A DNA stretch of 16,274 nt from Candidatus Omnitrophota bacterium (GTDB taxonomy: Bacteria > Omnitrophota > Gorgyraeia > Tantalellales > Tantalellaceae). The stretch's first letter is position 1. Every line of letters begins with the position of its first letter. Below, one piece after another: positions 5,251 through 12,629 of the stretch. The position numbers were made by a program, and so were the translations under genes. The notes under the pieces were generated by a model. The model saw nothing but the letters and a program-made list of their open reading frames with translations, had not been told where the DNA came from and ran no database searches. The stretch spans positions 1-16,274 of the forward strand of contig JAHIZQ010000127.1 of the NCBI GenBank assembly GCA_018814505.1, written 5' to 3'.

Positions 5251-7350
5251 TTACTCTTTTCCATCTCTTATATTTTCCATTAAAGCGCTAAAAACTTCGG
5301 ACGTTTTTATGCTTGTCATACATTTTTTATTCCGCTTACATACACCTTTATAACATGGCGCGCATGTCTGTTTTTTATACAAAATTTTACAAAATTCCCC
5401 TGGTACAACATGCCGGATAGGATCTGTCGGACCAAAAATAGCTGTAAAAGGCGTCCCCATACTAGTAGCAATATGCATAGGAGCGCTGTCTCCGGTAAGT
5501 ACCGCGTCACATTCTCCGATAAGCGCGAAAAGCTGTAAAATACTGGTTTTTCCTACCGCGTCTATTGGTTTAGCTCTTGTTTTTTTTAGAAAAAGTTCTT
5601 TAAGATTGTTATCCGAATCCTGCCCTAAAAGAACGACTCTTATGTTTTCATTTTTTGCCAACATATCCGCAACTTCTACCATAGCAGAAAGTCCCCAGTT
5701 TTTTGTTTCCCACCTACTGCTCGAGGACAAAGCAAACCCGACAATTTTCTGACGCTCTTTCAGCCAATTATCTTTCAGGAATTTCTGAGCCCACGCCACA
5801 TCGTCTTTTCCTGGCCAAAGTTTAAGAACAGGTTCTACCCTTGTAATTCCCATAAGACCTAAAACACATGCTTGATGTTCAATTGGGGACAGAGGCTTTT
5901 TTGGTAAACTGATTTTTCGGTTAATTAAAAAACTCATCTTCCGGTTATCATATCCATATCTTTCAGGAATAGCCGCTAAAAACGACAACATATGGCTTTT
6001 AGTATTATTCTGAAAATCTATTGACATATCAAAATCCTCTGAACGAAGTTTCGCCGCTAACCTTAAAAACCCCGTTCCTTTATCCCGCGTTTGAAAATCA
6101 CAAGAAATAACTCCATCTACATATGGACAATTTGCCAAACAGTCACGAAAACGCGCGTCAACAAGCACTTTTATCAATGCACCTGGATACCGTTCTCTTA
6201 TCGCCCGTAGTGACGGTACCACGAGAATAACATCTCCCAGCGCGCTCATTTTAAGGACAAGTATACTTTTAGCGTTAAGCGCTTTCGTATAAACCTGCAT
6301 CGTCAAATCCATGGCTTTTCTCAAAGAATAATTATCCTCAACATATTGCCGTGCGGCTAAGGCTACTGTCTGCATAAGTTTTAAATCCCGCGCGTATTGG
6401 AGTATTTTATCCGCCATATCTGTCGGGTTTCCGGCCTCGCACAACAAACCTGTTTGTTCGTTTAATACAGTTTCAATAACACCACCTACTTTCGTCGCGA
6501 CTACCGGAACCCCACACGCTTGAGCTTCAATAATCGAACGTCCAAAAGCTTCCTGTTCTCTGTTTGCCGAAACTAAAATATCTAAACTTTTCATTACTTC
6601 TGAAACGCTTTGACTGCTGTCGATAAATTTTACGACTCCTCCCATCATAAGCCGTTTAACGGACAGCTCAATTTTCTTAATATATTCTTCTTTCGCGGAA
6701 GATTTGTCTCCCATCATAATAACTTCAAGATTAGGAATTTTTCTTAAAACATATGAGGCGGCTTTTAAAAAATCTAAATGCCCTTTAAGCGGAGTAAACC
6801 GGCAAATCATTCCTATACGCAAAGTTTTGCCGACCTTTTGAGCTGGCAATTTGAAAGAAAACTTTTCAAGATCAACCCCTCTTGGCACAATACTAATTTT
6901 TCGAAGAGGAACGTTAAAATTATCCTTCATATATCTTGCCATTGTTTCATTGGCAGTAACAACTATTTTTCCCCATCCCATTACTTTGCTTATGAGATGT
7001 TTTTTATATTGTCCATGAGCGGTAGTTATAAAAACTTTACCAGTTTTCCTGGCCGCAAAATATCCAATGAGAGCAGGTATCCGGCTCCGCGCATGCACAA
7101 TATTGATGTTTTCCTTTAGAATTATCTGTTTCAGCTTAAAGTAACTGTACATCATAATAAATGGATTCTTTTTCCCTACCGGCAACGCGTAGTGACGCGC
7201 GCCGATAGCGGCAAGTTTTTTTTCAAAACTTCCGCCTCCGGAAACCACAACGGCCTTATGCCCGTTAAGAACCAAATAACGCGCGACTTCAACAGTGCCT
7301 TTTTCCACACCACCCACATTTAGTTTTGGAACCAATTGTAAAATATTCAT
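5251..7350 (-). CDS. Fused glycosyltransferase: GT4 domain followed by GT9 domain
   Basis: One open frame of 699 residues holds two complete GT-B enzymes. Residues 1 to about 358 are GT4: LNVGGVEKGTVEVARYL (10-26), ICRFTPLKGHLDFLKA (182-197), MMGD (212-215), and the EX7E motif Glu267 to Glu275. From about 361 (KSILVLKMSALGDVIL) a GT9 domain begins, with the presumed catalytic Asp373, a GDSAPMH motif, IFGPTD and C-terminal cysteines C663, C666, C671, C677. In the GT9 half the usual PG...KRW loop is replaced by a serine-rich SSSSRWETKNW, so donor specificity may differ. The ATG at 7350 lacks an SD and follows a 135-base repeat-bearing gap. Two successive sugar transfers by one polypeptide is the natural inference. 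The genes just downstream repeat the GT4, GT9 order unfused. Confidence 0.88.
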   Translation of the reverse strand: MNILQLVPKLNVGGVEKGTVEVARYLVLNGHKAVVVSGGGSFEKKLAAIGARHYALPVGKKNPFIMMYSYFKLKQIILKENINIVHARSRIPALIGYFAARKTGKVFITTAHGQYKKHLISKVMGWGKIVVTANETMARYMKDNFNVPLRKISIVPRGVDLEKFSFKLPAQKVGKTLRIGMICRFTPLKGHLDFLKAASYVLRKIPNLEVIMMGDKSSAKEEYIKKIELSVKRLMMGGVVKFIDSSQSVSEVMKSLDILVSANREQEAFGRSIIEAQACGVPVVATKVGGVIETVLNEQTGLLCEAGNPTDMADKILQYARDLKLMQTVALAARQYVEDNYSLRKAMDLTMQVYTKALNAKSILVLKMSALGDVILVVPSLRAIRERYPGALIKVLVDARFRDCLANCPYVDGVISCDFQTRDKGTGFLRLAAKLRSEDFDMSIDFQNNTKSHMLSFLAAIPERYGYDNRKMSFLINRKISLPKKPLSPIEHQACVLGLMGITRVEPVLKLWPGKDDVAWAQKFLKDNWLKERQKIVGFALSSSSRWETKNWGLSAMVEVADMLAKNENIRVVLLGQDSDNNLKELFLKKTRAKPIDAVGKTSILQLFALIGECDAVLTGDSAPMHIATSMGTPFTAIFGPTDPIRHVVPGEFCKILYKKQTCAPCYKGVCKRNKKCMTSIKTSEVFSALMENIRDGKE

Positions 7351-7458
7351 ATTTTATACTAAGTTACGCAGGCCACACATTGCGTGCCCGGCTTTCCTTC
7401 CCACTCTCGAGATAAAAAGATACGTGTTACCTGCCACGTGCAACATGCCCGCCTCGAC
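7351..7458. repeat. Intergenic gap with two imperfect direct repeats (GTTAC ... CCAC ... TGCCCG)
   Basis: Copy A (7363-7392) and copy B (7426-7453) both run GTTAC, CCAC, TGCCCG(G/C)C with differing spacers. A third, partial copy is at 2833-2858. GCCGGGCA or GGCGGGCA (minus strand) recurs here and at about 2890-2898. The gap carries no open reading frame of note and is more GC-rich than the genes. The GT4-GT9 start at 7350 has no SD within it. Confidence 0.45.
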
Positions 7459-7486
7459 TTCAACTACAAGTTGAAATTGCCCGGGC
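7447..7486. repeat. Nested palindrome touching the stop codon of the acyltransferase-ELM1 gene
   Basis: The inner stem TTCAACT (7459-7465) / AGTTGAA (7469-7475) has a 3-base loop. An outer stem GCCCG (7447-7451) / CGGGC (7482-7486) encloses it, and GCCCGGGC (7479-7486) is also self-complementary. The structure begins at the last base of the TAG stop (7486-7488). It may protect the mRNA 3' end or halt transcription, but there is no T-run. Confidence 0.5.
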
Positions 7487-9420
7487 TAAAACAATCTATA
7501 CATTTTCTCATAAATTCTTTTATTATCTTCCGGCACAATATTTTTCTTCAATTTCCCCTGTTTTACAGTCTCTGTGATTCTTGCGGCAATATCCTCAATA
7601 TTAACGCATTTAAGATACTTTTTTTGTTCGAGATTTTGAACAAACTTTTCATACTTCGTAATGTCTTTCGTCTTTTTTTTAGGCATAAAAACTAATACTT
7701 GTCTGCCGGAAGCAACAGCTTCCGACACCATTGAAATGCTTTCTCCTGAAACAACAACCACATTGCTTCGTGCCAAAATTTTCTCTACAGTAAACGGATC
7801 TTTATCGTTTGAACCGGAAACAAATCTATAACTTCCTGAATAAGCTTCAAACTCGTTTTTTAAAATCTTCTCTACCGGGGGCACAGTCCTTCGTGAAGTA
7901 GTAATATAAGTTTCCCCGTCAATAGATTCACATGCCTTCTTTAACTCTTTTACCGCAATGCGAGCCATCTCTTCGGTCAAACTAAAATACTTGTTATCAC
8001 CACCGAACAATACCCCTATACAGTTCTGCTTGACCTCCATACCAGGTAATTCTTTCACCAAATTAGGAGATAGTTCTGTTACTATAGTTTTATCTTCGTC
8101 AAAACTCCGCCCGCCGGCATCATGCCGAGGAACCACAATAAGATCAAACTTTTTTCGAATCAAAACCCCCGGATCCAGTACCGTAAGATTGCGGGCATAA
8201 TTCTCTATTTTCATAAGCCTGTTAACCGATGACAAACTCGAACCACAGCTCACGATAATATCCGCGTATTTTGACGAAATCAACTCATAACTATCCTTTT
8301 TAAGCGCCCATTTTAAACATTTTAAACATCCTTGACACCGCGCAGAAAAAAACAAACTTGCTAGGTTAAAAATAATTTTATTCTTCTTGCTTTTGAATTT
8401 TACCGGCACTATTTGCATTTTTAGGTTTTCCGGACTAAACCCTTCATTCTCCCGGTACTGTTTCATCTGCCCTACAACCGCTAAACTTTGTTTTAAATGA
8501 CCTTTTTTTCCATCATCTAAAACCATAACATATTTTACCGGCGTCATCTTCCATCTTTTATGCATCCATAACCACTGCTCGGGATGCGCCCTCACATGTT
8601 TTTCTAAAAGTTTATTGTATTCATGCAGATAAACCCCTATGTCATCGTCCTTGCCCAAAACCATCGGTTTTTCCAGCACAAGCTCATGATATGGCCCTTT
8701 TACCCGATGAATAAACGCCGGCAATATCCATGCTCCGCTTTTTTGCGCAAACCGATACGGGCCGACGGCAGTTGAAGCGGGCCGACCGAAAAAATCATCC
8801 AGAAACCCCTGCGGACCGGCATTTTGATCAGCAAGCAAACCAATATTTTTACCATTTTGAAGCACACGAAAGATATTTTTAATGCTTGCACCTTTTCGTA
8901 TAACCTTAATTCCTTTAGATTCACGCAGTACATTTAAAAGTTCATTTAATCGTTTCATTTTTTGGTCCCGCGCTAAAATGTACATCGGGAACCCCTTAAA
9001 CCCGCTCGTTATGGTACTAATTTCCCAGTTGCCAAAATGCGCGGAAACCAAAATCATCCCTTTAGGATTTTTAGCGGCAGACTGTATTCTTTCAAAATTC
9101 TTGATACTTACAAATTTGTTTATGTACGCCGAGGAAACCTTTGTCATTGAAATAAGTTCCGCAAAAGTTTGCCCAACGTTCCTGTATGCACTTTTCGTGA
9201 TCCGCTTAATTTCCTGCGGGGTTTTGTTTTCATTCTCCGCAGATTTGCTCAAAGCATATGCCGCTTTAAGGTTCGAATACGTAATCGCGCTTCTTTTCCC
9301 GCTTAAAAGATATATACATCCGCCCAAACTCCTGCCAATGGCTAAATTAACCTCAATTGGTAGAACATAAAAGACAAGATTAATCACTCTAACCAGAAAT
9401 GACGCTATTAAGTCCAGCAA
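7486..9420 (-). CDS. Fused lipid A late acyltransferase (LpxL/HtrB family) and ELM1-like GT-B domain
   Basis: This 644-residue protein has two parts. Residues 1-290 are LpxL/HtrB-like: a hydrophobic N-terminus, the catalytic HX4E motif (His128, Glu133 in SAHFGNWE), ARDQK (150-154), LADQNAG (196-202) and the PEQWLWMHKRWK end (280-291). It would acylate Kdo-lipid A at the inner membrane. From about 296 an ELM1-like (mitochondrial fission ELM1/DUF1022) domain follows: VMVLDDGKKGHLKQS (298-312), VVPRHDAGG (429-437), LFGGDNKYF (471-479), TTSRRT (507-512) and VSGESISMVSEAVASG (557-572). This domain has a predicted GT-B fold and uncertain chemistry. A C-x2-C-x2-C cluster (362, 365, 368) is unusual. 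The start is TTG at 9420, chosen because AAGGAGGGG lies just upstream. It overlaps lpxK by 32 bases, indicating coupling. Confidence 0.85.
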   Translation of the reverse strand: MLDLIASFLVRVINLVFYVLPIEVNLAIGRSLGGCIYLLSGKRSAITYSNLKAAYALSKSAENENKTPQEIKRITKSAYRNVGQTFAELISMTKVSSAYINKFVSIKNFERIQSAAKNPKGMILVSAHFGNWEISTITSGFKGFPMYILARDQKMKRLNELLNVLRESKGIKVIRKGASIKNIFRVLQNGKNIGLLADQNAGPQGFLDDFFGRPASTAVGPYRFAQKSGAWILPAFIHRVKGPYHELVLEKPMVLGKDDDIGVYLHEYNKLLEKHVRAHPEQWLWMHKRWKMTPVKYVMVLDDGKKGHLKQSLAVVGQMKQYRENEGFSPENLKMQIVPVKFKSKKNKIIFNLASLFFSARCQGCLKCLKWALKKDSYELISSKYADIIVSCGSSLSSVNRLMKIENYARNLTVLDPGVLIRKKFDLIVVPRHDAGGRSFDEDKTIVTELSPNLVKELPGMEVKQNCIGVLFGGDNKYFSLTEEMARIAVKELKKACESIDGETYITTSRRTVPPVEKILKNEFEAYSGSYRFVSGSNDKDPFTVEKILARSNVVVVSGESISMVSEAVASGRQVLVFMPKKKTKDITKYEKFVQNLEQKKYLKCVNIEDIAARITETVKQGKLKKNIVPEDNKRIYEKMYRLF

Positions 9421-10447
9421 TTAACCCCTCCTTCCCGGCGATAAAATCAATGCCTATTTTTAAAATAAATGTTTTGTCTTCGATATTTGATAAATTTAAA
9501 TTTTTAAGTTTCACATAATCTTTCGCGGTTACAATTATTTTTTGGACTTTTCTCGTGAGAACATCGCGAGAAATCCTATCAATATCTTTCTGAGTGTACT
9601 GATAATGATCCATATAGTCTCGTCTTAAAACAATATTAGCTCCTTGCCTCTCCAATAAAAACGCTAAATAATCAGGATCACCTATTCCGCTAACAACAGC
9701 TATTTGCCAACCTTTAATAGTCTCTACCGGATATGACGCGCCTGTCACATCGCTAAAAGACAAAGGCCTATGACAAGTTAGAGCAATCGGAATCTCCGGA
9801 AAGCTAGATTTCAACATTTCCGTAACAGCATTCTTCCGAGTTTCGCCTATCATATCCGCCTTTGTAAGTACAAACGCGGACGCCCTCCCAAGCGAAGAAA
9901 CCGGTTCCCTTAAAATTCCTCTCGGCACTAAAGCCTTATTTCCAAACAGAGAAACACTATCGAGTACCACAATATTGTAATCACGCCTTATTCTTCTATG
10001 CTGGAAGGCGTCATCCAGAATAATAACATCATTTTTTCTAGCAACAGCCATACGGGCATTTTTAACCCGATCCTGCCCCGTAAAAATAGAAATATCTGCC
10101 AGTTCATCCGCAAGCAAACGGTTCTCATCCCCGCCGTACCCGCGAATAAGTATCGCGGGTTTTTTACCTCTTGCTTGATAATATTCTGCTAAAAAAATCG
10201 CCAAAGGAGTTTTACCTGTTCCGCCTAAAGTAATATTTCCTACACTTATAACCGGAATGCTTATTTTAATCTCGCGCCTAATTCCCAGCCTATAAGATTT
10301 ATCTACAAATTTTATCGCTACATAATAAATCCAGGATAAAATTCGCAAAACCCCTTTTATAAGATTATCAAAAAAACCGGAGTTTTCGTCTTTCATAAGT
10401 TTTAAGATATATAATCTAAACAACAGTCCTATCCCCTTATTGTTCAA
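9389..10447 (-). CDS. lpxK: Tetraacyldisaccharide 4'-kinase
   Basis: LpxK phosphorylates the 4' position of the tetraacyl-disaccharide-1-phosphate precursor to give lipid IVA, at the inner membrane. The Walker A loop is GNITLGGTGKT (70-80, Lys79, Thr80). DDAFQHRR (145-152) is the family's Asp-Asp/Gln-His motif, with Ala in place of the Gly of E. coli. RGYGG (102-106) and ILREP (178-182) are also typical, and a hydrophobic segment precedes the P-loop. The start is uncertain. TTG at 10447 lies five bases after the kdtA stop with AAAGG just upstream. ATG at 10396 (MKDENSGFF...) matches the usual N-terminal length better but lacks an SD, and another TTG between them has AAGGGG at longer spacing. 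The 3' end overlaps the next gene by 32 bases. Confidence 0.93.
   Translation of the reverse strand: MNNKGIGLLFRLYILKLMKDENSGFFDNLIKGVLRILSWIYYVAIKFVDKSYRLGIRREIKISIPVISVGNITLGGTGKTPLAIFLAEYYQARGKKPAILIRGYGGDENRLLADELADISIFTGQDRVKNARMAVARKNDVIILDDAFQHRRIRRDYNIVVLDSVSLFGNKALVPRGILREPVSSLGRASAFVLTKADMIGETRKNAVTEMLKSSFPEIPIALTCHRPLSFSDVTGASYPVETIKGWQIAVVSGIGDPDYLAFLLERQGANIVLRRDYMDHYQYTQKDIDRISRDVLTRKVQKIIVTAKDYVKLKNLNLSNIEDKTFILKIGIDFIAGKEGLIAGLNSVISG
9425..9433 (-). promoter_or_regulatory. Shine-Dalgarno that fixes the TTG start of the acyltransferase-ELM1 gene
   Basis: On the minus strand this reads AAGGAGGGG, with the AGGAGG core six bases before TTG at 9420. It lies inside the last codons of lpxK, so ribosomes ending lpxK pass directly over it. 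Confidence 0.75.
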
Positions 10448-10452
10448 AACCT

Positions 10453-11727
10453 TTATCTTGTCAAATATCCTTTTATTTTTTCAACTGTTTTTTCAATTGC
10501 CCCTGAATTTTGTTCAATAACTTTTAAAGCATTTTTTGACATTTCACAACTCTTTCGCGTGTTCGATAAAAATTCTTTTATCTTTATTTTAAGTTCCTGC
10601 TTGTTTCTTATTTTACAAGCCGCGTTATTTTCTAAAAATGTATCCGTTATCTTTCGAAAATTAAACATATTGGGCCCGAAAATAACAATTTTCCCCCACC
10701 TTGCAGGTTCTATCGGATTCTGCCCGCCCTTTTTTACCAAACTACCGCCTATAAAAACAATATCCGCTACACTGTAAATATCAGCCAAATGCCCTATCGT
10801 ATCCACCAGTATTATTTTATTTGAAAAATTGTCATGAACGCCGCTTTTCAAAATTTCAGAAAATCGGAGACAGTTTAACCCTGCCTTTTCAATATCATTC
10901 TGTATTTTCGAAGTGCGTTCCACATGACGAGGCGCGATAATAAGCCGCAGATTACTTCGTTCCGCCTTTAAATCTTTATAAACGTCAATAATATCAATTT
11001 CTTCCGGAAAATGAGTGCTCCCCGCGACTATAACTTTGTCCTTATCATGAAATCCAAAACACTCCGGATTAATACCTTTTTGCCCCGAAGAACAAAGACC
11101 TTCATCAAATTTCATATTTCCGGAAACAAATATTTTGTTTTTTGACGCGCCCAATTGTGCAATTTTTTCAGCATCCCGCTCTGTCTGCATACAAAAACAG
11201 CTAACGCATTTTAAAATACGTGTCATCAGAAATTTTACGCGCTTATAATTTTTGAACGACGAATCAGATATCCTCCCGTTCACCATTATAACCGGAATGT
11301 TCCGTGACTGTAATTCACGTAACATATTCGGCCAAAGCTCGGTTTCAATCATAATATAGGCGAACGGCTCTATCTTTGATACAACCTTAGCCGTAATAAA
11401 ACTTAAATCCATGGGATAATAAAATACCGCGTCCACGAAACCATTTTGCGTTTTTGAAACCACATCATAACCTGTCCGTGTTGTAGTTGAAACAATTATA
11501 GGTCTATCTGGAAAACATTTTTTTAAATACGCGGACAGTTTAACACCCAAAACCGCTTCACCGACACTTACAGAATGTATCCACACGGGATTACGCAATC
11601 TTGTAACTTTTTCCGGCAAAAATCCAAATTTTTCCAAAAACCCTTTATGGGCTTTGCCCTTAAACACAAGATATGGCACATATAAAATACTGAAAATTAT
11701 AAAAACTAAATCATATAAAAATTTCAT
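10453..11727 (-). CDS. waaA: 3-deoxy-D-manno-octulosonic acid (Kdo) transferase
   Basis: WaaA/KdtA moves Kdo from CMP-Kdo onto lipid IVA. The 424 residues match the family length. A hydrophobic N-terminal segment (about 4-22) anchors it to the inner membrane. HSVSVGEA (51-58) carries the presumed catalytic base Glu57. IETELWPNM (127-135), GNMKFD (203-208), AGSTH (235-239), APRHVERT (265-272) and GGSLVKKGGQNPIEPA (327-342) complete the GT30 signature and the CMP-Kdo site. Whether one or several Kdo residues are added cannot be told. The ATG at 11727 is 24 bases after the recombinase gene and has only a weak SD; the stop is five bases before the lpxK TTG. Kdo transfer, lipid A kinase and lipid A acylation are therefore contiguous here. 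Confidence 0.94.
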   Translation of the reverse strand: MKFLYDLVFIIFSILYVPYLVFKGKAHKGFLEKFGFLPEKVTRLRNPVWIHSVSVGEAVLGVKLSAYLKKCFPDRPIIVSTTTRTGYDVVSKTQNGFVDAVFYYPMDLSFITAKVVSKIEPFAYIMIETELWPNMLRELQSRNIPVIMVNGRISDSSFKNYKRVKFLMTRILKCVSCFCMQTERDAEKIAQLGASKNKIFVSGNMKFDEGLCSSGQKGINPECFGFHDKDKVIVAGSTHFPEEIDIIDVYKDLKAERSNLRLIIAPRHVERTSKIQNDIEKAGLNCLRFSEILKSGVHDNFSNKIILVDTIGHLADIYSVADIVFIGGSLVKKGGQNPIEPARWGKIVIFGPNMFNFRKITDTFLENNAACKIRNKQELKIKIKEFLSNTRKSCEMSKNALKVIEQNSGAIEKTVEKIKGYLTR

Positions 11728-11751
11728 AATAGCTTTATCCCGCCTAAAAAA

Positions 11752-12624
11752 TCAGGCTCTTGGATGTGCTTTTGTATACATAGTTTTAATTCTTTGTGAA
11801 CCAAGATGAGTATAAATCTGAGTCGTTGACAGATTTTTGTGCCCCAACAGTTCCTGCACGCTTCTTAGATCCGCACCATTATTTATCATATGCGTAGCAA
11901 ATGAGTGACGAATAGAATGGGGAGATATCTTTTGTTCTATACTGCATTTTTTTACATATTTATCAATAAGCCGTCTTACACTTCTATCCGTAAGCCGTCC
12001 GCCAAACCTGTTGAGAAACACTGCTTTCTCTTCCACCGCCGAAAACCCCTGTTTTTCTCGCACATACCGCCTGAGAGACAATTGGGCCTGCTGTCCAAGC
12101 AATGCAATCCGTTCCTTTTTACCTTTCCCTCTTACATTAATTACACCCGCTATAAAATCAATATTCTGAATGTTAAGTCCCACCAATTCGCTTACTCTGA
12201 TACCTGTTGAATACAAAACCTCTAACATAGCCCGATCCCTTAATCCTAAAAAAGTATCAGAATTTGGTGAAGTAATAAGCTTTAAAGTTTTTTCAAGATC
12301 AAGAAATTCAGGCAATCTTTTATCAAGTTTCGGAGTAAAAACACTTCCTGCCGGATCGGATTCTATATATTTTTCTCGAAAAAGAAACTTAAAAAACGAC
12401 CGTACCGCGCCCAATTTTCTAACAATAGTACGTTTCGCAGAACCTTTTTGCTTTAATTCCGCTAAAAAACGCCTAATATCAAGATGATTCACATCTTTTA
12501 TATCTTTGTTTTCCAAAAAAATTGACAGTTCCTTAAGATCAGACTGATAGTTTCTTAAAGTGTGGACTGAATAATTTTTTTCTATATCGAGATAATTCCT
12601 GAACTTTTCTATATAACGCCTCAC
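11752..12624 (-). CDS. Tyrosine recombinase, XerC/XerD type
   Basis: This 290-residue site-specific recombinase has the normal Xer length. Residues 1-90 are the SAM-like core-binding domain (YSVHTLRNYQSDL). The catalytic set is complete: Arg143 (STGIRVSEL), Lys167 (RGKGKKER), His236 and Arg239 (HSIRHSFATH), His262 (LLGHKNLSTTQ) and nucleophile Tyr271 (IYTH), with the same spacing as in XerD. Xer proteins resolve chromosome dimers at dif. The start is GTG at 12624, five bases after the topA stop, with GAGGAGG formed by the last codons of topA ten bases upstream. Nothing nearby suggests an integron or prophage, so it is most likely the housekeeping enzyme. XerC and XerD cannot be told apart from this sequence alone, and some bacteria use a single Xer. 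Confidence 0.92.
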   Translation of the reverse strand: MRRYIEKFRNYLDIEKNYSVHTLRNYQSDLKELSIFLENKDIKDVNHLDIRRFLAELKQKGSAKRTIVRKLGAVRSFFKFLFREKYIESDPAGSVFTPKLDKRLPEFLDLEKTLKLITSPNSDTFLGLRDRAMLEVLYSTGIRVSELVGLNIQNIDFIAGVINVRGKGKKERIALLGQQAQLSLRRYVREKQGFSAVEEKAVFLNRFGGRLTDRSVRRLIDKYVKKCSIEQKISPHSIRHSFATHMINNGADLRSVQELLGHKNLSTTQIYTHLGSQRIKTMYTKAHPRA

Positions 12625-12629
12625 CGGTT

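Noticed and set aside
5316..5510. Second minus-strand frame of 64 codons inside the GT4-GT9 gene as evidence of a frameshift
   Set aside because: The main frame carries intact GT9 motifs through this region, so the shorter frame is incidental.
7486..8520. ELM1-like half as a separate gene with its own start
   Set aside because: The frame is continuous with the acyltransferase, no start with an SD is seen at the domain junction, and the acyltransferase has no stop after its family-typical end.
11752..12624. The tyrosine recombinase as an integrase marking a mobile element or integron
   Set aside because: It has plain Xer length and motifs, sits directly after topA in a housekeeping run, and no att site, tRNA, cassette array or phage gene is nearby.
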